This document shows positions 6,978 through 12,665 of a stretch of 12,665 nt of DNA, in pieces. The notes below the pieces were generated by a model. The model made no database searches, was not told the DNA's origin, and saw only the letters and a program-made list of their open reading frames with translations. Both the position numbers and the translations under genes were made by a program. The DNA is from JAJZOM01 sp046703545 (GTDB lineage Archaea; Thermoplasmatota; Thermoplasmata; Thermoplasmatales; Thermoplasmataceae). The stretch is from the NCBI GenBank assembly GCA_046703545.1, contig JBJKSX010000046.1, positions 1 through 12,665 on the forward strand, in the 5' to 3' direction. The first letter of the stretch is position 1, and every line of letters begins with the position of its first letter.

Positions 6978-7928
6978 ATGACTGAAGTTAATGTAAGCCC
7001 TGAAAACAAGCCGGTTAACAGGAAGAGAAGGCCAAGGTGGGAAGACACAAAGAATACCCTCAACCTCTTTGTGCACAACAGGCTAGCATTCACCGGGATG
7101 ATCATAACCGCGATCTATTTCGCAATCGCCCTTCTGGACACCGTTTATCCCCAATACCTCGGCGTTTCCGACCTAAGCAGCATGCTTAATTTCGTTCCTG
7201 GCGGAAGAGGAACCGCGGCACTGCCGGTTCCACCAACATTTGCCAACGGCTGGTATTACTACCTTGGAACCACATTCAACCAGATCCCCCTGTTCCCGGT
7301 AATCCTGGCAGCCCTGAAGTATGATATGGCGTACTCACTTGTAATTGTCATATCCGGAGTGCTCATTGGATTGGTTCTTGGAACCTTCTCGGGATACTTT
7401 GGAGGTATGGTTGACGAAGTGGTAATGAGGGTCACTGATGTTTTCTTCAGTTTCCCGGCCCTGGTTCTGGTCATTGCAATGGCATACGTGCTTGGAGAGA
7501 ACATGAATGTGCTCATTTTCGCACTTATCATTGTGTGGTGGCCGAATTACGCAAGGTTCTCCAGGGGCCTGGCCCTAACGACAAAGAACCAGAATTTCGT
7601 CGAGGCTGCTGTAGCATCTGGTTCAACCAAGCTTAGGAATGTATTCGTGCATATCATGCCCAATGTGCTTTCGCCAATTTATGTTCAATTCTCGCTGGAT
7701 CTGGGAAGCGTCATCGGCCTGCTGGCCGCCCTTGACTACATCGGATTCAACAAGAACGGATATCTTCCTGAAATAGGAAACCTGCTTGCCCAGGGACAGA
7801 TATACCTCCCTACGGGAATGTGGTGGCCAGTGTTTGTTCCAGGAATATTCCTGCTCATATTCACAGTCGCAGTCAATCTCATGGGAGACGGCCTCAGGGA
7901 CGTTCTTGATCCAAAACTTAGAAGGTAG
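6978..7928 (+). CDS. dppC: Dipeptide/oligopeptide ABC transporter permease DppC
   Basis: This is the second channel subunit and pairs with DppB. The 316-residue protein has a basic cytoplasmic N-terminus (RKRRPR), a first membrane helix at about 36-53, and a large extracytoplasmic loop of roughly 60 residues. Four or five more helices follow from residue 115 to 302. The EAA loop lies near 206-230 (NFVEAAVASGSTKLRNVFVH), and the usual C-terminal NLMGDGLRDVLDPKLRR is present, a strong DppC/OppC signature. GTGAT (6969-6973) upstream of the ATG fits a Shine-Dalgarno-type site. The stop is five bases before dppD, so the genes are surely cotranscribed. Length and motif order are normal. Confidence 0.95.
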   Translation: MTEVNVSPENKPVNRKRRPRWEDTKNTLNLFVHNRLAFTGMIITAIYFAIALLDTVYPQYLGVSDLSSMLNFVPGGRGTAALPVPPTFANGWYYYLGTTFNQIPLFPVILAALKYDMAYSLVIVISGVLIGLVLGTFSGYFGGMVDEVVMRVTDVFFSFPALVLVIAMAYVLGENMNVLIFALIIVWWPNYARFSRGLALTTKNQNFVEAAVASGSTKLRNVFVHIMPNVLSPIYVQFSLDLGSVIGLLAALDYIGFNKNGYLPEIGNLLAQGQIYLPTGMWWPVFVPGIFLLIFTVAVNLMGDGLRDVLDPKLRR

Positions 7929-7933
7929 ATTCA

Positions 7934-9502
7934 ATGACAGAGCTTGAAACAGAAAACAAAGTTACAACTGATGGCGAGGATTTCCTCAAGGTCGAGGGCC
8001 TGGTCACCCAGTTTTTCACCTCGAAAGGTATTGTCAAAGCGCTTGACGGTGTCAGTCTCAACATCAAGAAGGGTGAGGTACTTGGCCTTGTTGGAGAAAG
8101 TGGTTGCGGGAAAAGCGTGACAGCGACATCCATTATGGATTTGATCATTGATCCGCCGGGGAGAATAATCAAGGGCAACATTTTCGTTGACGGCTTCAAT
8201 ATTATTGGAGACCTTCCGAAACTGGCGACCATTGACATAAAGAGTGAAACGAAAGTCAAGATCAAAAGAAGGCATAAACTCATAAAGCGTCACAACTCAA
8301 TCATCTCCAAGATACGGGGAAACAAGATAGCCATGATATTTCAGGAGCCAGGGCTGGCCCTGAATCCAGTGCTCACAATAGGAGAGCAGATCAATGAAGC
8401 AATACTGCTTCATTCCCGTGTTGCCATAGCCAATTCAATCATAAGAAGGGAAACCATCAATGACGCTCAGGTGAAGGCATTCGTGGATGATGTGGTCTCA
8501 AAGGGCTCACTTCAGGACAAAGAAACCACAATTCATGCATGGACTAGAGATTACGGAATTCCTGATCTTGAATCAAACTTCAGGCAGCTGTTTGCTTCCA
8601 AAATGGAACCTCAGTTTGTGGCAAAAGAATTGAAGAGAGTCATTGAAGAGTCAAAGACCTTTCCCAATATCCAGCAGATGGTCACCGCCAGGGATTATTT
8701 CAAGATGCTCGACCAGATGGTTGACCTTAACCTCAAGCTTCTGGAAGCAGAAAACACTGGCAACAGGGACCTTGAGAACTCCATTGGTGCCAAGATATCA
8801 GAATTGAGAAGCTCCATTAACCGGAACTTCTCCAGTTACAGGTTCCAGAGGCGCTTCTTAAAGAGGAGAACTGAGAAACCATTCAGGGATGCGGCCAGGA
8901 GAAGAGGCATTGAACTTCTCGAAATGGTCAATATATCTGACCCTGAGAGAGTATTTGACTCCTATCCTCACGAATTGAGTGGTGGTATGCAGCAAAGGGC
9001 CATGATCGCAATGGCACTTTCAAGCAACCCGAAAATGCTTATTGCAGATGAGCCAACAACAGCCCTGGATGTAACAACTCAGGCACAGATCCTGGACCTC
9101 ATAAGGGACCTCAGGAACTTCACGGGCTCATCTATTCTGTTCATCACGCACGATCTGGCAGTTATTGCGGAAATGTGTGACAGAGTTGGTGTGATGTATG
9201 CTGGGAATATAGTCGAAGAGGCTGCGGTGAGGGATCTATTCTCGGAACCAAAGCACCCGTACACAACTGGACTGCTTTCATCACTTCCGCGTGTGGACAA
9301 GAGTTTTGAGGAAGAAAAACTGCCCTCTATCCAGGGAAATGTTCCAAACCTCATATCACCTCCAAGCGGCTGCAGATTCCATCCAAGATGCAAGTTCAAG
9401 ATGGATGTCTGTGAGGAGAAAAAACCAAAGCTTGTGAATATCGATGAGAAGACTGGCAGAAAAGTTGCCTGCTTCTTGTATTCAGAGGAAGTGGAGGAGT
9501 AA
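7934..9502 (+). CDS. dppD: Peptide ABC transporter ATPase DppD with a large internal insertion
   Basis: This ATPase powers peptide import. Motifs are intact: Walker A GESGCGKS (54-61), Q-loop FQEPG (Gln137), signature LSGGMQQR (348-355), Walker B LIADEP (369-374), D-loop ALD, and switch His406. The C-terminal oligopeptide-transporter domain carries Cys480, Cys486, Cys493 and Cys513, the set known to hold a 4Fe-4S cluster in a bacterial DppD. At 522 residues it is about 190 longer than usual DppD (roughly 330). The extra sequence is mainly residues 161-320, between the Q-loop and the signature, within the helical subdomain. It is charged and mostly helical. A smaller basic extension (about 101-128) precedes the Q-loop. 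The reading frame is intact and codon use looks like that of the neighbours, so the insertion appears functional rather than a sequencing error. Confidence 0.95.
   Translation: MTELETENKVTTDGEDFLKVEGLVTQFFTSKGIVKALDGVSLNIKKGEVLGLVGESGCGKSVTATSIMDLIIDPPGRIIKGNIFVDGFNIIGDLPKLATIDIKSETKVKIKRRHKLIKRHNSIISKIRGNKIAMIFQEPGLALNPVLTIGEQINEAILLHSRVAIANSIIRRETINDAQVKAFVDDVVSKGSLQDKETTIHAWTRDYGIPDLESNFRQLFASKMEPQFVAKELKRVIEESKTFPNIQQMVTARDYFKMLDQMVDLNLKLLEAENTGNRDLENSIGAKISELRSSINRNFSSYRFQRRFLKRRTEKPFRDAARRRGIELLEMVNISDPERVFDSYPHELSGGMQQRAMIAMALSSNPKMLIADEPTTALDVTTQAQILDLIRDLRNFTGSSILFITHDLAVIAEMCDRVGVMYAGNIVEEAAVRDLFSEPKHPYTTGLLSSLPRVDKSFEEEKLPSIQGNVPNLISPPSGCRFHPRCKFKMDVCEEKKPKLVNIDEKTGRKVACFLYSEEVEE
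9493..9497 (+). promoter_or_regulatory. Shine-Dalgarno site that fixes the dppF start
   Basis: GGAGG, within the last codons of dppD, lies six bases before the ATG at 9504. It supports this start over the in-frame ATG at 9444, which would overlap dppD by 59 bases and add 20 residues foreign to the family. Confidence 0.75.
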
Positions 9503-9503
9503 T

Positions 9504-10952
9504 ATGGCTAAAAACGACAAAGAAACAATCCTTTACGTATCAAGACTGAAGAAGTACTATGACATTACCGGTCTACTGAAGACCGTTGGCTACGTCAGAG
9601 CCCTCGATGATGTATCCTTTTCGCTCAGAAAAGGTGAGACATTCGGAATTGTGGGCGAAACCGGATGTGGAAAGACGACCATGGGAAAGACCATTCTCAG
9701 GCTATTCGATGCCACAGATGGTGACATTTATTTCAACCTGCCAAGGGAGCAGATGGATGAAATTGTTGAACTTGAAACCAGGGCACTTGACATAAGCAGG
9801 AAAGACCAGATCACTGCTGCTGATGAGAAAGAGCTTGAGGAGATTTCTGAAAAGCTGGAACCCTTGAGAAGCAAATTCTCACTCACAAAGATGAAATCCA
9901 GGGAACTCAGAAAATTGAGGGCTGATTTCCAGCCAGTGTTCCAGGATCCGTTCGGTTCGCTGGACCCGAGGAAGCTTATCAAGGACATTATTGCAGAACC
10001 CATGAAACTCCTGTCCAAGAAGACAAGCAGTGAGATAGATGACAAGCTGAGCAGCCTGATCGAGGAGATCGGACTCAGTGAGGACCATCTCTACAGGTTC
10101 CCTCATGAATTCAGTGGCGGCCAGAGACAGAGGATTGGCATAGCCAGGGCGCTGTCCATTGAGCCAAAGATGCTTGTCCTTGATGAGCCAACGTCCGCAC
10201 TCGATGTTTCAGTTCAGGCACAGATCCTGAATATAATGAAAGATGTACAGGCCAAGAGGGGAATGTCATTCCTGTTCATTTCACACAACCTGAGCGTTAT
10301 CAAGCTCATGTCTGACAGGGTGGCTGTAATGTATCTAGGCAAGATTGTGGAACTTGCGCAAACAGAGAAGCTGTTCAGTTCCATGAAACACCCATACACC
10401 AAGGCCCTGCTGTCAGCAATCCCCGTTCCAGACCCGGACAGGAAGAGAGGCAGAATAATACTTGCCGGTGAAATCCCAAGCCCCTCCAACCCTCCACAGG
10501 GATGCCATTTCCACCCGAGATGCCCAGAAGCACTGGTCACTTGTGGATGGTCGCCAAGGGATATGGAAGAACCTCTCAAACAGATGTTTGATGAATTCAG
10601 GAATCCTGAGGCAGCACAACTCCCGAAGATCTCAGAACTGATGATGGATGAGGGAGGCCTCACTATGGACGTGGTTTTCCAGTCACCAGTGAGCAACGAA
10701 CAACTGGAAATTGTCAGAAACCTGGTTGACAAGGAGAGGTCAATGTCCGGAAACATCAGGTTTGCAGCAATATCCTCCATAGAGAAGGATTCTTCTGGAT
10801 CCATGATAAGAATGAAGATGATCAAACCATCCACGCCGCATCTTAGGGAAATTGAGGATGATCATCTCGTCTCCTGCCTTCTTTACGAAGAAAACAAGGC
10901 GGAAGTTGAGAACAAAGATGCCGGAACTGAAGAAAGTATCTTACAAAGGTGA
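9504..10952 (+). CDS. dppF: Peptide ABC transporter ATPase DppF with two insertions
   Basis: This is the second ATPase and partners DppD. From the ATG at 9504 it has 482 residues, against about 320-330 for typical DppF/OppF. Motifs: Walker A GETGCGKT (51-58), Q-loop FQDPFGSLDPR (Gln147), signature FSGGQRQR (203-210), Walker B LVLDEP (224-229), and switch His261. Two segments are extra. Residues 78-138, between Walker A and Q-loop, are a charged helical stretch likely to form a hairpin of two helices. Residues 350-452 split the C-terminal cysteine motif: Cys334, Cys340 and Cys347 are in place, but the fourth cysteine is Cys458 rather than about 20 residues after the third. This second segment looks like a small alpha/beta unit. 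The start follows the dppD stop by one base and has a good ribosome binding site. Confidence 0.95.
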   Translation: MAKNDKETILYVSRLKKYYDITGLLKTVGYVRALDDVSFSLRKGETFGIVGETGCGKTTMGKTILRLFDATDGDIYFNLPREQMDEIVELETRALDISRKDQITAADEKELEEISEKLEPLRSKFSLTKMKSRELRKLRADFQPVFQDPFGSLDPRKLIKDIIAEPMKLLSKKTSSEIDDKLSSLIEEIGLSEDHLYRFPHEFSGGQRQRIGIARALSIEPKMLVLDEPTSALDVSVQAQILNIMKDVQAKRGMSFLFISHNLSVIKLMSDRVAVMYLGKIVELAQTEKLFSSMKHPYTKALLSAIPVPDPDRKRGRIILAGEIPSPSNPPQGCHFHPRCPEALVTCGWSPRDMEEPLKQMFDEFRNPEAAQLPKISELMMDEGGLTMDVVFQSPVSNEQLEIVRNLVDKERSMSGNIRFAAISSIEKDSSGSMIRMKMIKPSTPHLREIEDDHLVSCLLYEENKAEVENKDAGTEESILQR

Positions 10953-11292
10953 AGAGGAAGAATTAAGGAAAGAGGAAATCACCTCAAAGGACCTTACAAA
11001 AAAAGGTCTATTTTATTATTTATTTGATGATTTTTTCCGGGGATTCTATCTTCTTGGATGTGTATTTCTAGATGGCATAATCATCCCGGGGTTGAGATTC
11101 CTCCTTCCCAGTGGAGGTATCGGGCTCCCATATGTAATACCGTCTTCACTCACTGCCCTATTTACCGTTTACATAGCCATGCTCATAGTTTTCCTTGAGA
11201 TTCTGCTCATTTACTACGAGATAATATGGTTCAGAAAGCTCTGGAAAAAGGGCAGCCTTGGACACATAGAAAAAAAGGGAAGGCAGAATTGA
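10918..11292 (+). CDS. Small membrane protein cotranscribed with dpp genes
   Basis: I do not recognise this 124-residue protein. From the ATG at 10918 it has a charged N-terminus (GEEEELRKEEITSKDLTKKG), a hydrophobic segment at about 42-63 (GFYLLGCVFLDGIIIPGLRF), a short Pro/Gly-rich turn, and a long hydrophobic helix at about 76-104 (ALFTVYIAMLIVFLEILLIY). It ends in a basic tail (WFRKLWKKGSLGHIEKKGRQN). By the positive-inside rule both ends probably lie in the cytoplasm. The start overlaps the last 35 bases of dppF, which points to translational coupling and a role with the transporter, perhaps assembly or regulation; that is inference. A longer frame from the ATG at 10852 is less likely because it overlaps dppF by 101 bases. 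Confidence 0.75.
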   Translation: MPELKKVSYKGEEEELRKEEITSKDLTKKGLFYYLFDDFFRGFYLLGCVFLDGIIIPGLRFLLPSGGIGLPYVIPSSLTALFTVYIAMLIVFLEILLIYYEIIWFRKLWKKGSLGHIEKKGRQN

Positions 11293-11315
11293 GGCCAATT
11301 TATTGGATTACTTCC

Positions 11316-11475
11316 CACAGAAATCACCATAGCCACTATTCCAATTGCAAGCACAACTGAACCAGGGAGCACTAAGTGCCTCGGTTCAACTGGATTGTTT
11401 TGAGCGCAAACTGTTGAGAACCACAGTAATACGGTTTGATCTATTAGAGAAGGTGCTCAGGACCACTGCATACCT
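11316..11475 (-). pseudogene. Frameshifted remnant copy of the 3' end of the adjacent 195-aa gene
   Basis: Just past the stop of the membrane protein gene at 11485, the same strand encodes a degraded copy of its C-terminus. The first part, in the same frame as the gene, reads YAVVLSTFSNRSNRITV against YYVELSTTSNSAYNVTV (9 of 17 identical) and then hits a stop at 11386-11388. In the next frame it continues as PGSVVLAIGIVAMVISV against PGGVVLVTGIVAMAISI (12 of 17). The distance between these landmarks is 106 bases here and 105 in the gene, so the two are collinear with one frame change. The offset between copies is 186-187 bases, suggesting an old tandem duplication of the gene's end. Many differences fall at third codon positions, so the copy may have been translated for a time. 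Confidence 0.65.
11358..11388. terminator. Bulged hairpin between convergent transcription units
   Basis: TGAACC pairs with GGTTCA, GGG with CTC (one G-T pair), and GCAC with GTGC around the loop TAA: 13 bp with two single-A bulges. It lies between the end of the dpp operon and the end of the opposing membrane gene, so it might stop transcription from both sides. It overlaps the pseudogene remnant, and no strong T-tract follows on either strand. Confidence 0.3.
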
Positions 11476-11484
11476 CGTTTTCCT

Positions 11485-12072
11485 TCACTTGAATCCACGG
11501 GTTATGGAAATTGCCATAGCAACAATACCTGTGACCAATACTACTCCCCCAGGAATCCCGAAGTACATGTTCGAGGGAATATGTTGGGGGATAGCCTGGT
11601 TGGCATAGACCGTGACATTATAGGCTGAATTTGATGTTGTGGAAAGCTCGACATAATACAATTGAGGAGAGTAGACAGTTCCAACTGTTGCAACGCTAGC
11701 ATTCACTGCAGTCCCGGAAGTTACATTAGTTATGTACACAACATTCACGCCATTCTTCATGAAATGCAGAACAGTAAATACCCTATAATGGAGGAATTGG
11801 TCCTGTGGTATAATGAAGGTAATATTCAGGGGAGCTCCTGAAAGTTGAGACACATTTAGAGTCTGCGGGCTGCTGCTGTTCAGCATCAAGTTTGCGCTTG
11901 AATCATTCCGGTAATAATAAGTGCCCTGTACAACATATGAGGCCACTATCATTACAATCCCTATCACAAGCAAAGCAATGGCTGCCTTGAACAATTTAGT
12001 CTTGAAAACAAATTTCATCCGGCCCTTGATCCTGCTGGACAAGGATGGCCTGCTGTACTTTACTTTTACCAA
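11485..12072 (-). CDS. Double-anchored, glycoprotein-like membrane protein (195 aa)
   Basis: The function is not recognised. The basic N-terminus (residues 1-28) is followed by a membrane helix at about 29-49 (KAAIALLVIGIVMIVASYVV). Next comes an outside domain of about 120 residues, rich in Ser/Thr/Val with beta character. The protein ends with a second helix at about 171-190 (FGIPGGVVLVTGIVAMAISI) and a short basic tail. The external domain carries seven N-x-S/T sequons (Asn56, 65, 73, 83, 116, 124, 152) and no cysteine. The start is a TTG at 12072; a TATA-like box 22-24 bases upstream supports it, and no in-frame ATG lies between. An internal ATG at residue 19 would still keep the first helix. 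It lies directly downstream of the peptide-binding protein gene but behind a terminator, so it is probably a separate unit. A remnant copy of its 3' end follows. Confidence 0.75.
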   Translation of the reverse strand: MVKVKYSRPSLSSRIKGRMKFVFKTKLFKAAIALLVIGIVMIVASYVVQGTYYYRNDSSANLMLNSSSPQTLNVSQLSGAPLNITFIIPQDQFLHYRVFTVLHFMKNGVNVVYITNVTSGTAVNASVATVGTVYSPQLYYVELSTTSNSAYNVTVYANQAIPQHIPSNMYFGIPGGVVLVTGIVAMAISITRGFK

Positions 12073-12090
12073 TGAACAATGATTGAAATC

Positions 12091-12097
12091 TTATAAA
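12091..12097 (-). promoter_or_regulatory. TATA box of the 195-aa membrane protein gene
   Basis: TTTATAA on the minus strand, inside a longer A/T run, is centred about 22-24 bases before the TTG at 12072. A second TATAA-like match at about 12110-12117 would start the RNA some 18 bases earlier. Confidence 0.45.
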
Positions 12098-12127
12098 AAA
12101 ATCTTTTGATTATAAAAAATGGTTGAT

Positions 12128-12162
12128 TAAATAAAAATAAAAATTTAGTGGCCTTTCGGCCA
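12128..12162 (-). terminator. Terminator of the peptide-binding protein gene
   Basis: On the minus strand TGGCC-GAAA-GGCCA forms a 5-bp G/C-rich stem with a stable GNRA tetraloop. CTAAA and then TTTTTATTTTTATTT follow. It lies 9 bases after the stop codon at 12171 and resembles an intrinsic terminator. Confidence 0.7.
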
Positions 12163-12170
12163 TTTTATGC

Positions 12171-12665
12171 TCAGTTATACCGAAGCATGTTATACAGGAA
12201 TCCAGCGCCCGACATCATGATATTCATCTGGTAGTCCTTCACCATCTGAGTATTGAATGCCTTGTTAATGATAACAAAACCATTCTGCTGCTCAATGTAG
12301 GTGTAGAATGTCATGTTGACAAGCATGGAGTTCATGCTCTGGTAGTATCCCTTTGCGTTGCCTGGGTTGGCTGCTGCGTTGTTGTAGTCGTTGACCATGG
12401 CTGTAAGGTTGTTTGCCTGAGATACCATTGGAGCAAGTCCCATCAATGGGTTGTTGCTGTCTCCGTTGAACCAGTATGGTGTCATTGAGTTAGGTCCTGG
12501 ATAGGTTGTGCTGTTGGATGGCAGTGCCATCGGTCCCAGATAGTCTGTTGGATACGGATAATCTGGAGCCCATCCAAGCTCGTATACACCCATTGGGTTC
12601 TGTCCCTGCACCTGGTTACCAAGCAATGTTGGGAACGGTGTTGGAACTACTTCGAACTGCAGTCC
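12171..12665 (-). CDS. Extracellular peptide-binding protein, SBP family 5 (C-terminal part)
   Basis: The last 165 codons are present; the frame is open to the window edge, so the 5' end is outside. The segment VYELGWAPDYPYPTDYLGP is a recognised feature of the C-terminal lobe of DppA/OppA-like binding proteins, where a Trp-x-x-Asp-Tyr-Pro motif lines the ligand cleft. Just before it is EVVPTPFPTLL, fitting the strand and loop that precede this motif. The C-terminal helices (NLTAMVNDYNNAA, YQSMNSMLVNMTFYTYIEQQ) are also family-like, ending in GFLYNMLRYN. It probably captures peptides for the permease and ATPases of the facing operon. It is transcribed from its own promoter, outside this window, on the opposite strand. 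The sequence is rich in Asn, Met and Tyr, as in acidophile exoproteins. Whether it is attached by an N-terminal or lipid anchor cannot be seen. Confidence 0.88.
   Translation of the reverse strand, partial: GLQFEVVPTPFPTLLGNQVQGQNPMGVYELGWAPDYPYPTDYLGPMALPSNSTTYPGPNSMTPYWFNGDSNNPLMGLAPMVSQANNLTAMVNDYNNAAANPGNAKGYYQSMNSMLVNMTFYTYIEQQNGFVIINKAFNTQMVKDYQMNIMMSGAGFLYNMLRYN

Noticed and set aside
6420..7076. 218-codon open frame on the minus strand across dppB and the dppB/dppC junction
   Set aside because: It is antisense to clear DppB and DppC motifs, and its translation is Cys/His-rich without any domain pattern. It is a shadow frame.
9444..9503. Upstream in-frame ATG of dppF
   Set aside because: It would add 20 residues unlike the family and overlap dppD. 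GGAGG six bases before ATG 9504 is a better start signal.
10214..10834. 206-codon minus-strand frame opposite dppF
   Set aside because: It mirrors the dppF coding frame, including the signature and Walker B region. No ribosome site or promoter was seen and the composition is shadow-like.
11295..11306. CCAAT-TT-ATTGG as a terminator for the dpp operon
   Set aside because: The stem is only 4-5 A/T-rich pairs with a minimal loop and no T-tract after it.
11376..11395. GGTTCAACT resembling a tRNA T-arm
   Set aside because: No acceptor stem, anticodon arm or matching spacing could be found around it; the sequence belongs to the gene remnant and hairpin.
11345..11608. 87-codon plus-strand frame with an internal repeat (KLLRTT / KVLRTT)
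   Set aside because: It is antisense to the 195-aa gene and its remnant copy. The apparent repeat is better explained by the minus-strand homology, and no promoter was found.
1..12665. CRISPR arrays, insertion sequences, integrase genes or defence systems
   Set aside because: No regularly spaced repeats, transposase motifs, terminal inverted repeats or nuclease/helicase genes were seen on either strand.

Overview
The window most likely comes from an archaeon of the Thermoplasmata (Thermoplasmatales-like, peptide-scavenging heterotrophs). The evidence is circumstantial. Most single genes have a TATA-like box 23-28 bases before the chosen start codon, which fits leaderless mRNAs. Arginine is mostly encoded by AGG/AGA. 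The surface proteins are rich in N-glycosylation sequons. The RtcB is archaeal in type, and the transport genes form a dipeptide/oligopeptide ABC system. The species cannot be named from the sequence alone.

Layout, left to right. Positions 1-1664 (minus) encode the N-terminal 554 residues of a large secreted, Asn/Thr/Ser-rich surface protein that runs off the window. Positions 1794-3230 (minus) encode the tRNA-splicing/RNA-repair ligase RtcB with all metal and guanylation residues present. Four plus-strand genes follow, each with its own candidate promoter: an unrecognised 74-residue protein, a small winged-helix regulator, a GNAT acetyltransferase, and a radical SAM enzyme with a reduced SPASM-like C-terminus. 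A 231-base intergenic region with a hairpin, an imperfect dyad and a good BRE/TATA element then leads into the operon at 5889-11292. This operon encodes two permeases (DppB, DppC), two ATPases (DppD, DppF) and a small two-helix membrane protein whose start overlaps the end of dppF. On the opposite strand, converging on the operon, lie a double-anchored glycoprotein-like membrane protein (11485-12072) and the C-terminal part of a family 5 peptide-binding protein (12171 to the window end).

The functional core is peptide uptake. The binding protein would capture peptides outside the cell, DppB/DppC form the channel, and DppD/DppF power import. The binding protein is transcribed separately and convergently rather than as the first operon gene. 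Both ATPases are much longer than usual: DppD has about 145 extra residues between Q-loop and signature, and DppF has extra segments before the Q-loop and inside its C-terminal cysteine domain.

The least expected observation is at 11316-11475 (minus). Directly after the stop of the 195-residue membrane protein lies a diverged, frameshifted second copy of that gene's own 3' end, at an offset of 186-187 bases. No RNA genes, CRISPR arrays, insertion sequences or complete mobile elements were seen, and I could not establish a clearly new multi-gene system.
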